A DNA stretch of 64,000 nt from Glaciimonas sp. PAMC28666. Lineage in GTDB: Bacteria; Pseudomonadota; Gammaproteobacteria; Burkholderiales; Burkholderiaceae_D. The stretch's first letter is position 1, and each line of letters opens with the position of its first letter. Positions 25,176 to 34,101 of the stretch are shown piece after piece. A program made the translations under genes and the position numbers. Under the pieces are notes generated by a model. That model saw only the letters and a list, made by a program, of their open reading frames with translations. It did not search any database and was not told the origin of the DNA. Where the stretch lies: contig NZ_CP070304.1 of assembly GCF_016917355.1 (NCBI RefSeq), positions 2,232,001 through 2,296,000 on the forward strand. Direction: 5' to 3'.

Positions 25176-25559
25176 ATGAAAAAGCAACTTGGTATTGCAG
25201 CAGGTCTGATCGCAAGCGCGGTAATTTTGTTGGCAGCAGGTCCCGCTATGGCGCATGTGGATGTGGGTATTAATATCGGTGTGCCGGGCGTGTACGTGGC
25301 TCCCGAGCCGGTGTATGTTCAACCGCGTCCAGTCTACGTCGAACCGCGTCCCGTCTATGTGCAGCCGCGTCCGGTATATATCGAACCCGACCGCGAATCC
25401 GAATGGCGTGAACGGAATATGCGCGCGCGCGAGTGGCGTGAACGTCAGTGGCAAGAAAGCCATCGCCGTGACGGTCATCAGGACGATCGCCATGATGACC
25501 ATCGCGATGATCATCACGACCACCGTGATCATGATGATGGCCATTACCATAACGATTGA
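25176..25559 (+). CDS. Secreted protein with PVYV(Q/E)PR repeats and His/Asp-rich tail
   Basis: This 127-residue exported protein starts with a signal peptide (ending GPAMA at about residue 26). HVDVGINIGVPGVYVAPEPV follows, then four 7-residue repeats of PVYV(Q/E)PR (DNA 25308-25391). A charged Arg/Glu segment with EWRERQW comes next, and the C-terminus is a tail of His and Asp (DDRHDDHRDDHHDHRDHDD). Proteins with this PVYVxPRPVY plus acidic/His layout are widespread in proteobacteria with no fixed function; the tail could bind divalent metals. The Shine-Dalgarno AAGGAGAA is strong. It stands alone between other genes. Confidence 0.8.
   Translation: MKKQLGIAAGLIASAVILLAAGPAMAHVDVGINIGVPGVYVAPEPVYVQPRPVYVEPRPVYVQPRPVYIEPDRESEWRERNMRAREWRERQWQESHRRDGHQDDRHDDHRDDHHDHRDHDDGHYHND
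25308..25391 (+). repeat. Four in-frame 21-bp repeats
   Basis: Four 21-bp units encode PVYVQPR, PVYVEPR, PVYVQPR and PVYIEPD. Synonymous differences (CCG/CCA/CCC, GTG/GTC/GTA) show that the array is not newly expanded. Confidence 0.9.
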
Positions 25560-25614
25560 GGCTAGTTACCTATGCGCTAATCAATGAAATCATCCACTAA
25601 ATGAAATTCAAATT

Positions 25615-26238
25615 TTAGCCTTGGGGGGGGATCTGTCCAGAAAGCGACATTTCTCCACCCCAGAGTGAGCGAATTCCCGCAATCCCATAGGCACCGTTTG
25701 TTTGCGCGTAATCCAGCAATTGCGGGGTCAATCCGCCAAGTGCATAAACGGGAAGTTTGGTTTGCGCCGCAAGGATGGCGAAATTTTGCCAACCTAACGG
25801 TGCTGCTTCTGGATGACTCGCGGTAGGTAATACGGGTGATAAAGTCACGAAATCCACACCCAGCGCTTCCGCTTTCTTCAACTGCTCCAGCGTATGACAA
25901 GCGGCCGAGATCAGCCTGTTGGAGTCGAGTGGTCGACGCTGGCAGGTCGCAAGGCGTATCCCGTCCAGATGCACACCTTGAGCATCAACTTCGTTTAAAA
26001 GTTCGGGATCTGCATTCAGCAATAGTTGAACGTCATATTGCTGACAACACGCCAGCACTTCGATCGCCAGTTTCTTGTACAAAGCCGGACTGAGCGTTTT
26101 TCCACGCAGCTGTACCAGCCGAATACCGGCAACGAGTGATCTTTCCAGCTGATCCATAAAACCTGTAACGTCACTTTTATTATCAAGCTCCGGCGTCACC
26201 AGATAGTGAAAAGGTAGCGATAGTTGTGATTTTTCCAT
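25615..26238 (-). CDS. ThiE/TenI-like phosphate-synthase domain protein
   Basis: This 207-residue TIM-barrel protein resembles thiamine phosphate synthase: RLVQLRGKTLSP (pyrophosphate-side loop), LLLNADPELLNEVDAQGVHL, ISAACHTLEQLKKAEALGVD, FVTLSPVLPTASHP and YALGGLTPQLL are aligned blocks. The wording LPTASHPEAAPLGW and GIAGIRSLWG is that of the ThiE-like C-terminal domain often fused to a MutT/Nudix hydrolase in beta- and gammaproteobacteria; here it stands alone. The start at 26238 (MEKSQL) is chosen because the longer frame to 26355 has no family similarity. Whether it makes thiamine phosphate or acts in nucleotide sanitation is unknown. Confidence 0.8.
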   Translation of the reverse strand: MEKSQLSLPFHYLVTPELDNKSDVTGFMDQLERSLVAGIRLVQLRGKTLSPALYKKLAIEVLACCQQYDVQLLLNADPELLNEVDAQGVHLDGIRLATCQRRPLDSNRLISAACHTLEQLKKAEALGVDFVTLSPVLPTASHPEAAPLGWQNFAILAAQTKLPVYALGGLTPQLLDYAQTNGAYGIAGIRSLWGGEMSLSGQIPPQG

Positions 26239-26403
26239 AAATGATTGACCTGCGGCTGAGGGCGACGGCATCACATGGATGCACCCGGAGCGTGAATTAG
26301 CTACGTGAATGGTGTGAACAAATCGGGTGATCGAACATCGCGGATGCGCGTACAACGGTCAAGCCTATAGGTCGATATTAACCCTCGAGTTCAACCCGCG
26401 ATA

Positions 26404-26868
26404 TCAACCCTCAAAATTCACTGGCTCCGTACCTTTGTTCTTTTTACGAACAACCACTGTGCCCGCCAGTTTGTCGTGCCATCCCTGCTTTCTTCTATCC
26501 AGGCCAACCCAGATAAAACCAAGACAAAAGAAAATCGTCGAAAGATAATAGCCAAGATAGCGAATCACATGTTGCCTGAGGCTCGGTGGGGCACCGGTTT
26601 TGGCGTCGACGATGGATGCGCCTATCACCATTTTCCCCGGCGTTGCATGTCTTGCGGTCCAGAACGCGATCACCACGACGGCCGGCAGAACATAAGAAAT
26701 CAGAATATTCGAGGCACCTGTAAACGTCACGCCGGATGCCATTTGTACGCGCCCATAGATGGCGAACATGATCGGTAGAATGACGATTAACATCAAAACG
26801 GTGTCGATCAAACTGGCCCAGACGCGCGCCCAAAATCCTACGTATTCAAGCTCGGTAGATATGATCAT
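26404..26868 (-). CDS. RDD-family membrane protein
   Basis: This 154-residue inner-membrane protein has three hydrophobic segments: LIDTVLMLIVILPIMFAIYG, ILISYVLPAVVVIAFW and YLSTIFFCLGFIWVGL. The RDD-type motif region is FWARVWASLIDTVLM, with the conserved Arg and Asp; ATPGKMVIGASIVDAKTG and the QGWHDKLAGTVVV ending are standard. Some RDD proteins are sodium/proton antiporters, but most are uncharacterised. It is monocistronic on the minus strand. Confidence 0.88.
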   Translation of the reverse strand: MIISTELEYVGFWARVWASLIDTVLMLIVILPIMFAIYGRVQMASGVTFTGASNILISYVLPAVVVIAFWTARHATPGKMVIGASIVDAKTGAPPSLRQHVIRYLGYYLSTIFFCLGFIWVGLDRRKQGWHDKLAGTVVVRKKNKGTEPVNFEG

Positions 26869-27057
26869 AAGTGGACTCCCTTTCGGTCAATTGCTCATTT
26901 AAAAATTTCGCACGCGCTGGCGATAGATGCTCGATAGTGCAATGAATACCGAACATACCCGAAGAAGGGGCGTGCCGAGCGGCGATTGATGGATGGATTG
27001 TGCCATGTTTTTACGACGCGAAGTAGGTCGTAACAACGTTCCGGTGTAGTACACGGA

Positions 27058-28419
27058 TCAAATTGGCAGCCGGATAACCGCTTTTAATCCGAAAGGAGCC
27101 ACTGTCCGTGCATGCTGTAAGGTGACGGTGCCGTGCAGTCGCAGGACGATTGATTTGACGATCGAAAGCCCCAGCCCCGAACCTTCGCTATCGTTGCCGA
27201 GGATGCGGTAAAAAGGGTCAAAGACGCGTTCGCGTTCCGCCTCTGGAATACCTGGACCGGTATCCTCAACTTCGATCAAAAGCGTGCCAGATTGCGCCCG
27301 TACCCGAACATCGACGGTCCCGCCGACGGGTGTGTAGCGTATGGCGTTTTCAAGCAAGTTACGCAGGAGAGCAACGATATCAACTTCTGGTGCAAACAAT
27401 ACAACGTTGACGTCGGCATCCGAGCCTGTATCCGCAGCCACGCCGATGTCGATCCTTTTCTCCTCAGCCAGCGGCAGCATATCTTCCATCACATGCCGCA
27501 ACACGACCGGAACCGACAGGGTTGTGGCTTGTGCGCCACCCGTATTTTGAGATCGTGCCATGGTGAGCAACTGTTCGAGCAACGTTTTGGCACGTTTTAA
27601 GCCTTGCCGCAGAGGGATCAGGCGCGCTTGCGATTTGTCCGAAAGACCGGTGGCGGCCAGATTTTCTGCCTGCAGTGATAGCGCAGTCAAAGGCGAGCGC
27701 AACTCATGTGCAGCATCAGCAATAAATCGGCGCTGCACGTCCATCGCCACAGCGACCCGCCGCAATAAGCGATTGATCGACGCGATCAATGGCCGTATTT
27801 CATCCGGTACGTGTTGGTCGTCAAGCGGCCTGATGTCCTGCTCATCGCGCTGGTCGACTTCGTGGGAAAGTCTGGCGACGGGTAACAACATCCTCCGTAC
27901 CATCAGGCTCACCAGCCCGATCAGCAGGGGGATCAGCACCATCAGTGGCATCACCGTTCTCAGCCCGCCGTCACGCGCAATTTCGTCCCGCACAGCAGTT
28001 TGCTGACCAACCGCCAGCCGTTGACCGGAACTAATGCTGCGCACGAATAAGCGCCACGGGACATGATGCACCTTGACCGTTTGCATGCCATCCGGCAGGT
28101 TATAGGGCAACGCCAGCTGCCCGGCGGGGATCGGCGAATACGTGTGGATATCGCTTAAGGTCTGGATGATTACGCGCGACTCTTCATCCATTATTGGTCC
28201 CACGCTGGCAGGAGTGGGCGTTACCAGAGGAAGACCGCGGCTATCGACCAGTGCGGCAACCTGGCGTAACTGATCGTCCTGCAGATCATTGGCTTCGCGG
28301 AATGCCGAGATAAATGAAAACACGCCGGCCAGTATCGCCATCACCAAAATCGTAAGTGATAGCCATAGCGACAAGCGAAACTGCAACGAGCGGTTTAGTT
28401 TTGCTTTGACACCATCCAT
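27058..28419 (-). CDS. Sensor histidine kinase (two-component)
   Basis: This inner-membrane kinase pairs with the response regulator just upstream. It has a first transmembrane segment at about 16-38, a periplasmic sensor domain to about 155, and a second transmembrane segment at about 157-178. HAMP-like linker sequence and the phosphoacceptor His238 in FIADAAHELRSPLTAL follow. The ATPase domain has NLLENAIRYTP (N box), DTGPGIP (G1) and GSGLGLSIVKSI (G2). The start overlaps the regulator's end by 25 bp, so the two are translationally linked. The layout resembles QseC/PmrB-type sensors; the signal is unknown. Confidence 0.92.
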   Translation of the reverse strand: MDGVKAKLNRSLQFRLSLWLSLTILVMAILAGVFSFISAFREANDLQDDQLRQVAALVDSRGLPLVTPTPASVGPIMDEESRVIIQTLSDIHTYSPIPAGQLALPYNLPDGMQTVKVHHVPWRLFVRSISSGQRLAVGQQTAVRDEIARDGGLRTVMPLMVLIPLLIGLVSLMVRRMLLPVARLSHEVDQRDEQDIRPLDDQHVPDEIRPLIASINRLLRRVAVAMDVQRRFIADAAHELRSPLTALSLQAENLAATGLSDKSQARLIPLRQGLKRAKTLLEQLLTMARSQNTGGAQATTLSVPVVLRHVMEDMLPLAEEKRIDIGVAADTGSDADVNVVLFAPEVDIVALLRNLLENAIRYTPVGGTVDVRVRAQSGTLLIEVEDTGPGIPEAERERVFDPFYRILGNDSEGSGLGLSIVKSIVLRLHGTVTLQHARTVAPFGLKAVIRLPI

Positions 28420-29057
28420 CCCAACCCCCTGACATTTTTGATCGATGTTGCACCCAATTTTTTACGAATCGAATGGATCAAAAATTCGACGGCGTTGCTC
28501 TCCACTTCTTCATTCCACCCGTAAAGGCGGTTTTCCAGCTCTTGCCGCGATAAAATCGCCCCCGGGCGCAACAACAGCGCATGCAGCAGCGAAAACTCAC
28601 GTGCCGATAATCGGGTGGCGTTCCCGTCAACCGTCACCTCTCGGGTACTTGGGTCCAGACTCAAAACACCATTGCTCATCATTGGCGTCGCGCTGCCTGC
28701 CTGCCGACGTATTAGGGCACGCATACGCGCCAGTAACTCACCCATTTCGAACGGCTTGAGCACGTAATCGTCTGCACCCAGATCCAGTCCATGTATCCGA
28801 TCTTCCACCGCATCGCGCGCGGTGACAATCAGAACCGGCAACGCATCACCCCGCTGTCGTAACTGACGCAGCACCTCAAGACCATCCAGGTGCGGCAATC
28901 CGAGGTCAAGCAGCATCAGGTCGTAGGCCTCAGTTTGGGTCGCAACCAGCGCTGCGGCACCATCATGCGCCCAGTCCACCGCGTAGCTGGCGTCTTTCAA
29001 GGCCATTTTCACGGCCTCACCGATCATGCGATCATCCTCAACCAGCAATACCCTCAT
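28395..29057 (-). CDS. OmpR-family response regulator
   Basis: This 220-residue DNA-binding response regulator has a receiver domain starting MRVLLVEDDRMIGE, phosphoacceptor Asp51 (LMLLDLGLP), conserved Thr79 and Lys101 (DDYVLKPFE). A C-terminal winged helix ends in VRGLGWMV. The start at 29057 is chosen for its GGAGGAAGC ribosome binding site; the longer frame to 29090 adds an unlikely 11 residues. It overlaps the downstream sensor kinase gene. It follows the BcrC-type phosphatase gene by 86 bp on the same strand, so that phosphatase may be both its operon partner and its target, as in polymyxin-response systems. Confidence 0.93.
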   Translation of the reverse strand: MRVLLVEDDRMIGEAVKMALKDASYAVDWAHDGAAALVATQTEAYDLMLLDLGLPHLDGLEVLRQLRQRGDALPVLIVTARDAVEDRIHGLDLGADDYVLKPFEMGELLARMRALIRRQAGSATPMMSNGVLSLDPSTREVTVDGNATRLSAREFSLLHALLLRPGAILSRQELENRLYGWNEEVESNAVEFLIHSIRKKLGATSIKNVRGLGWMVSKQN

Positions 29058-29143
29058 GATGCTTCCTCCTGATCCGTCTCTGCGTGGCAAGTTGCTGTGT
29101 CATTCGTTGCCTCATCATAAGCCAGTTACAGTTCGCCCTCGCG

Positions 29144-29740
29144 TTACTTCATCAGCCAGCCTCGACGAATGAAAGGCGCAAACAAGCGGCGATGGATTGC
29201 CGTTGCGCAACGAAACGTTTGCCCGACATACCACTTTGCCGTCCATAAGCCGAGACCCGCGCTGATGGCGGCAACCACTGCGGCTCCCAACATATCAAAG
29301 GGGAAATGCACGCCGACGTAAACCCGCGCCCATGCAACCGGAACGCCCATAAGAGCAAACATAAGGCCAATTACCCGGACGCGTTGATGGAGAACAAAGC
29401 TGAATGCAACCGACCAGAGCAATGTCAAATGGTCGCTCGGAAACGAAGAATCTGCAGTGTGCAGTACATAATTGTGTCCCAGTCCAATCATAAATGGTCG
29501 GGGGTGCTGCCAGAGGATACCAATTATCTGGCTAAGCAACATGCCAATGACAGCCGATACGGCCGCCTGCAGCATAATTTTGCGGGTCTTTTCGGGACCG
29601 CAAAGCCAACCGAGCAGCACCGCAATCGGGATGAGCCAAATCAGCTGTTCAGCGCATATTTTGGCGAATATCAAGAGCGTGGGATCGGGATGGGCCGGTG
29701 CATTGATCAACAAAAAAAGTTTTTGATTTAATTCTTCCAT
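29144..29740 (-). CDS. Undecaprenyl-diphosphate phosphatase, PAP2/BcrC type
   Basis: This integral membrane phosphatase recycles undecaprenyl pyrophosphate for cell-wall and LPS synthesis and can confer bacitracin resistance. The three PAP2 motifs are present: the KxxxxxxRP-like segment with HPRPF, SSFPSDH, and RVYVGVHFPFDMLG. About five hydrophobic helices are visible. Start 29740 (MEELNQKLF) is chosen because GAGG precedes it, which gives 198 residues, the same size as E. coli YbjG. It is the first gene of a cluster with the response regulator and sensor kinase. Confidence 0.88.
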   Translation of the reverse strand: MEELNQKLFLLINAPAHPDPTLLIFAKICAEQLIWLIPIAVLLGWLCGPEKTRKIMLQAAVSAVIGMLLSQIIGILWQHPRPFMIGLGHNYVLHTADSSFPSDHLTLLWSVAFSFVLHQRVRVIGLMFALMGVPVAWARVYVGVHFPFDMLGAAVVAAISAGLGLWTAKWYVGQTFRCATAIHRRLFAPFIRRGWLMK

Positions 29741-30077
29741 AGAGACCTCAAAAAAAATCACGCAGCAAAATCCGGATAACCGATCCGTTTGCCAAGATAT
29801 GTTGTAAGGATAAACATCAAGACTTAGCAGAGACTGAGGTTGGTGCGCCGGGTGTGGTTCAGCACGAACCTGGGTTGCCAGAGAATTGAAAATGTTAAGA
29901 AGAATAGGGAATTATTCCATTCCGGGTGGCGAAAAAAATCGCTACCGCGATGCCATCAGACCGCTCACTTTTTCTGTCACCGGGAGAAGACCACAATGTT
30001 TCCCCGAAGTTTCAAAGGTGTTTAAACTTTGCTTCACGTCACGCTTGCATCACGCTCAAATCACGGCTACATCACGT
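29741..30077. other. Intergenic region, no gene seen
   Basis: These 337 bp lie between galM (ends 30078) and the bcrC-like gene. They hold an imperfect hairpin GGTGGCGA/TCGCTACC at about 29926-29947. Near 30035-30090 are several degenerate copies of a CATCACG-centred element. I see no ORF of interest. Confidence 0.45.
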
Positions 30078-31145
30078 TCACATCGCGCAATCCCGAACTT
30101 GCAGACGATACACCGTGGTTTGCCGATAGGTTTGCCCGGGTCGCAATATAACTGCTTCAGCGTCGGGGCCGTTGATTTGGTTGGGGAACGCTTGCGCTTC
30201 CAGGCAAAAACCGTCATGTGCTGCATACGGTTTGGGGCCGCGGCCTTTGACGCCTCCAAGATAATTTCCGCTATAAAACTGCAGTCCGGTTTCCGTGGTG
30301 GCGACCGTTAACGAGCGTCCGGAACCGGGATCATAGACGCTGGCGACGTCGCGTAATGCGCCTTTTTCCACCCCCTCGCGCCAATGCAGGCAGTAGCAAT
30401 GATCGAACCCGCCAGCGATTGCTATCTGCGCGTCCGGCCAGCTTAATCGCGGGCCGATAGGTGCCGATTGACGGAAGTCAAACGTACTTCCGGCGACCTC
30501 GGCGCGTTCTATCGGGATCAATTTTTGATCGACTTTCAGGAAATGATCGGCATCGATCGATAGCAAATGATCGCCGATACCGCTGCATCCGCCGTTCAGA
30601 TTGAAGTAGGCATGCGAGGTCAGATTGATCGGCGTCGGCGCGTCCGTGATCGCCTGATAGTCGATTGTCAGACTTCCATTGTCGGCGAGTTGATAACGCA
30701 CTTCAACCTGAAGGTTCCCAGGAAAGCCTGCTTCGCCTTCTGCCGACGTGAGCGTGAAGCGCAAGCCATCCTCTTCCGGATAGGCCTGCCACATCGCCAG
30801 ATGGAAGCCCGCGTCGCCACCGTGCAGGTGATTCGAGCCGTTATTCTGATCGACCAGAAAGTCGGCACCGTCCAGCGTAAAGTGACCATCGGCAATCCGG
30901 TTGCCCCAACGTCCGATCAGTCCGCCGAAGTAGGTTGGATTGGTGACATACCCTTGCGTGTCTGGATAGCCGAGCAGGACATCGGCGATACGATCATAGC
31001 GGTCAGGAGCGTGCCACGAGATCATCGCCGCACCGCGATTGCTGATGACGACGCGCATCTCGTGCGAATTCTGCAAGGTGTACAACGTTTCGCCGCTGTC
31101 GGTTTTGGTACTGGTAATTGGAAATTGGTTCATTGTCGCGGTCAT
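30078..31145 (-). CDS. galM: Aldose 1-epimerase (galactose mutarotase)
   Basis: This cytosolic mutarotase interconverts alpha and beta anomers of aldoses, here probably xylose before isomerisation. Family motifs are GGLIGRWGNRIADGHF, NHLHGGDAGFH with a catalytic His, NLTSHAYFNLNG with the second His, and the late Glu region FCLEAQAFPNQIN. Length 355 is normal. Its ATG overlaps the xylR stop as ATGA, so the two are co-translated. MNQFPIT at 31133 is an alternative start. Being in an operon with xylR and divergent from xylAB points to a pentose role. Confidence 0.93.
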   Translation of the reverse strand: MTATMNQFPITSTKTDSGETLYTLQNSHEMRVVISNRGAAMISWHAPDRYDRIADVLLGYPDTQGYVTNPTYFGGLIGRWGNRIADGHFTLDGADFLVDQNNGSNHLHGGDAGFHLAMWQAYPEEDGLRFTLTSAEGEAGFPGNLQVEVRYQLADNGSLTIDYQAITDAPTPINLTSHAYFNLNGGCSGIGDHLLSIDADHFLKVDQKLIPIERAEVAGSTFDFRQSAPIGPRLSWPDAQIAIAGGFDHCYCLHWREGVEKGALRDVASVYDPGSGRSLTVATTETGLQFYSGNYLGGVKGRGPKPYAAHDGFCLEAQAFPNQINGPDAEAVILRPGQTYRQTTVYRLQVRDCAM

Positions 31146-32386
31146 GGGTTAATGATTTCTTTTGTCGCATGCTGGGCTTGATCTGCTGCCGTTGCAGAAG
31201 TGTGCGCTGCGCGCTCCTGATATTCGCGCGGCGTGCAGCCCAGTTCGCGTTTGAATACGGCGTGCATGTATTGAACTGACGTGAATCCGCAGGTGACGGC
31301 GATGTCCGCAATGCTGCGGGATTCGTGCTCCAGGATGGTCTTCGCCGCGTCAAGTTTAAAGCGCAGAATTTCATCATGTACGCTGCGGCCCAGCTCACGG
31401 CGAAAGTAGGTTTCCAGAGACGAGCGCGATACGCCGACATAATCGGCAACCTGTTCGGTTTTTATTCCCTGACAAGCATATTGACGAATGAAGTGCAGCG
31501 CCTGCATCACATGCGGATGGCTCAGCGGCTCGTGTTGGCTGGATGCCAGCACGTTAATGCCGACCGGCGGCACCAGAATGCGGGTGCCGGTGAGACGCAC
31601 GCCGTGTAGCATCTGATGCAGCAAATGTGCGGCGGTTCGCCCCATTTCTTCAGAACCCTGAATCACTGAGCTCAGCGCTATGCGCGTCAGTGAACGTCCG
31701 AGCGGATCGTCGTCTATCCCGATTAACGCCACCTGTTCCGGGACCGCGATACCGGCACTTAGGCACGCTTGCAGCAGTTGTCTGGCGCGGGCATCGCTGA
31801 CCGCGATAATACCAATTGGTTTGGGCAAACTGTGCAGCCAGGCGATCAGTTGTTCGACTGCAGCGTTCCAGACCGGCGCACTGGTGCTAAGGCCGCGATA
31901 GATGAAGCTTTTGTCCCCTTCCATGCCATCCCGCTGCATCAGCCGTTGAAACGCCATCTCGCGTTCCTGCGCCCAACGATTGACCGAGGCCTCCGGCAGA
32001 CTGAAACAGGCAAAGCGCGTCAGCCCCGCTTCGATCAGATGGTCATAGGCCAGCTTGATGAGCTTGAAATTATCAGTTGCAACGTAAGGAATTTCGCGCG
32101 GGTAATCGGTCTCCGCATCATATGAACCACCGACGGCAACGACTGGAATCGGGCTGTTCGCCAGCGCTTCGCAGACTGCCGGATCGTCAAAGTCAGCAAT
32201 GATGCCGTCACCGTGCCAGCGTTCTATACCGGACAGGCGGCAGCGAAAATCCTCCTCCAAAAACAGATCCCACGAAGCACGCGTGCTACTCAAATAATGA
32301 CCGATGCCGGTAATAATGCCGCGGTCATAGATCTTGTTGGCATTGAACAGCAAGGCAATGCGATGCGTGGTCGGCAATTTCTTCAT
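31142..32386 (-). CDS. xylR: Xylose operon regulator XylR (AraC family)
   Basis: This is the D-xylose-responsive activator. The N-terminal two thirds are a periplasmic-binding-protein-like sugar domain (IALLFNANKIYDRGIITGIG, HGDGIIADFDDPAV, LIGIDDDPLGRSLTRIALSS). The C-terminal AraC domain has two helix-turn-helix units (TEQVADYVGVSRSSLETYFR and DIAVTCGFTSVQYMHAVFKR followed by LGCTPREYQ). Length 414 is close to E. coli XylR (392). It is divergent from xylA, with its binding sites expected in the 361-bp region between. It also governs galM through the ATGA overlap. Confidence 0.94.
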   Translation of the reverse strand: MKKLPTTHRIALLFNANKIYDRGIITGIGHYLSSTRASWDLFLEEDFRCRLSGIERWHGDGIIADFDDPAVCEALANSPIPVVAVGGSYDAETDYPREIPYVATDNFKLIKLAYDHLIEAGLTRFACFSLPEASVNRWAQEREMAFQRLMQRDGMEGDKSFIYRGLSTSAPVWNAAVEQLIAWLHSLPKPIGIIAVSDARARQLLQACLSAGIAVPEQVALIGIDDDPLGRSLTRIALSSVIQGSEEMGRTAAHLLHQMLHGVRLTGTRILVPPVGINVLASSQHEPLSHPHVMQALHFIRQYACQGIKTEQVADYVGVSRSSLETYFRRELGRSVHDEILRFKLDAAKTILEHESRSIADIAVTCGFTSVQYMHAVFKRELGCTPREYQERAAHTSATAADQAQHATKEIINP

Positions 32387-32747
32387 ATAGACAAGGTCCT
32401 GATGGGCAACGCAACAATCGTCATTGGGCTATGGGGGCACCGGGTCGCCGGACCGCCGGCCGCTGAATACCGTGGCGACATCTTGCGCCGTAATACGTCC
32501 GCCGTAATACATCTTTTATAGATGTCTTTTTAATAAGTTTCGTTAATCTGGGCCAACAGTATAAATTGTACGCAGCATGGGGCAGCGCGTCTGGTTAACT
32601 ATGCTTATGTGCAACTGCAATAGAAAGAATCGGAATCACCGTTGGTGAATTTCATAATGTTGGGACGCCGATCTCATTGTTAGTATGCGACCACGGTTTG
32701 TTTTTAGCGACCATTGGCATTTACACCAGATTTTGACAGGAGACACC
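32387..32747. promoter_or_regulatory. Divergent promoter region xylR / xylA
   Basis: There is no gene here. An AT-rich block at 32515-32580 includes TATAAATT. TAGAAAGAATCGGAATCACC at 32621-32640, with the following GTTGGTGAATTTC, has GAAA-type elements reminiscent of XylR half sites and a short TCACC/GGTGA inverted repeat. Exact sites are not established. Confidence 0.5.
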
Positions 32748-34064
32748 ATGTCCTACTTCCCGAATGTCGCACCCATCCGTTTTGAGGGAACCGAATCCAT
32801 CTCACCGCTGGCGTTTCGTCACTACGATGCTGACAAGCTGATCCTCGGCAAATCGATGCGCGAGCATCTGCGCATGGCGGCCTGCTATTGGCATACTTTT
32901 GTATGGCCGGGATCGGATGTATTTGGCGCAGGCACGTTCAACCGTGCGTGGCAGGAGAGCGGTGACCCATTGGTGATGGCGCGCAAAAAAGCCGATGCGG
33001 CGTTTGAATTCTTCTCCAAACTTGGTATCGACTATTACACTTTCCACGACACGGATGTCGCGCCCGAAGGCGCGAGCCTGGCTGAGTATCGTAACAATCT
33101 GGCGGCGATGGTGGATGTGCTGGAGCGCAAGCAAGCGGAGACCGGAATTCGGCTGCTGTGGGGGACGGCAAATTGCTTTAGCAATCCACGTTTCTCTGCC
33201 GGTGCGGCGAGTAATCCTAATCCTGAAATGTTTGCCTATGCCGCGGCGCAGGTGTTCAGCGCAATGAACGCAACGCAACGTCTTGGGGGTGCCAATTATG
33301 TTCTATGGGGCGGCCGCGAAGGTTATGAAACCTTGCTCAACACCGATCTCAGGCGCGAGCGTGAACAATTGGCATGCTTTATGCGGATGGTGGTCGACCA
33401 CAAATACAAGATCGGCTTCAAAGGCTTGATTCTGATTGAGCCGAAACCCCAGGAACCGACCAAGCATCAATACGACTACGACAGCGCCACCGTGTATGGT
33501 TTCTTGAAGCAATACGGCCTGGAAAACGAGATCAAGGTCAACATCGAGGCCAACCACGCCACGCTCGCCGGACATAGTTTTCAGCACGAAATCGCCACCG
33601 CCGCTTCGCTTGGGATACTCGGCAGCATTGATGCCAATCGCGGCGATCCGCAAAATGGCTGGGATACCGATCAGTTCCCTAACAGTGTCGAAGAGTTGAC
33701 ACTGGCGACCTACGAAATCCTGAAGGCTGGCGGATTCACCAGCGGCGGTTTCAACTTTGACTCCAAAGTGCGACGTCAGAGTCAGGATGAAATTGATCTG
33801 TTTCACGGTCACGTCGGCGCGATGGACGTGTTGGCGCTTTCGTTGGAACGCGCAGCAGGTATGATCGAAAACGATCTGCTGGCCAAATTCAAGGCCGAGC
33901 GCTATGCCGGATGGGACGGCCAGTTTGGGCGTGATGCGTTGGCAGGAAAATTCAGCCTGTCCGAGGTAGCTGAGTATGCCTTCAGCAACAACCTCAATCC
34001 GCAAGCGGTTAGTGGGCGGCAGGAAATGCTCGAAAATCTGGTGAATCGTGCTATTCATAAGTGA
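32748..34064 (+). CDS. xylA: Xylose isomerase
   Basis: XylA converts D-xylose to D-xylulose in the cytosol using two Mg/Mn ions. The start MSYFPNV at 32748 follows CAGGAGAC; the upstream in-frame extension is dismissed. Family blocks are [32 protein letters not shown] with the catalytic His, [46 protein letters not shown] with metal-binding Glu and the Lys, [29 protein letters not shown] and [11 protein letters not shown]. Length 438 matches the class II enzyme of E. coli (440). It is the first gene of xylABFGH. Confidence 0.97.
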   Translation: MSYFPNVAPIRFEGTESISPLAFRHYDADKLILGKSMREHLRMAACYWHTFVWPGSDVFGAGTFNRAWQESGDPLVMARKKADAAFEFFSKLGIDYYTFHDTDVAPEGASLAEYRNNLAAMVDVLERKQAETGIRLLWGTANCFSNPRFSAGAASNPNPEMFAYAAAQVFSAMNATQRLGGANYVLWGGREGYETLLNTDLRREREQLACFMRMVVDHKYKIGFKGLILIEPKPQEPTKHQYDYDSATVYGFLKQYGLENEIKVNIEANHATLAGHSFQHEIATAASLGILGSIDANRGDPQNGWDTDQFPNSVEELTLATYEILKAGGFTSGGFNFDSKVRRQSQDEIDLFHGHVGAMDVLALSLERAAGMIENDLLAKFKAERYAGWDGQFGRDALAGKFSLSEVAEYAFSNNLNPQAVSGRQEMLENLVNRAIHK

Positions 34065-34101
34065 ACCATCCACGTAACCCCAGATAACCACAAGCGACCA
34101 T

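Noticed and set aside
25621-25630. Run of eight G at the 3' end of the ThiE-like gene as a phase-variation tract
   Set aside because: It affects only the last few residues before the stop, so slippage could not switch the protein off.
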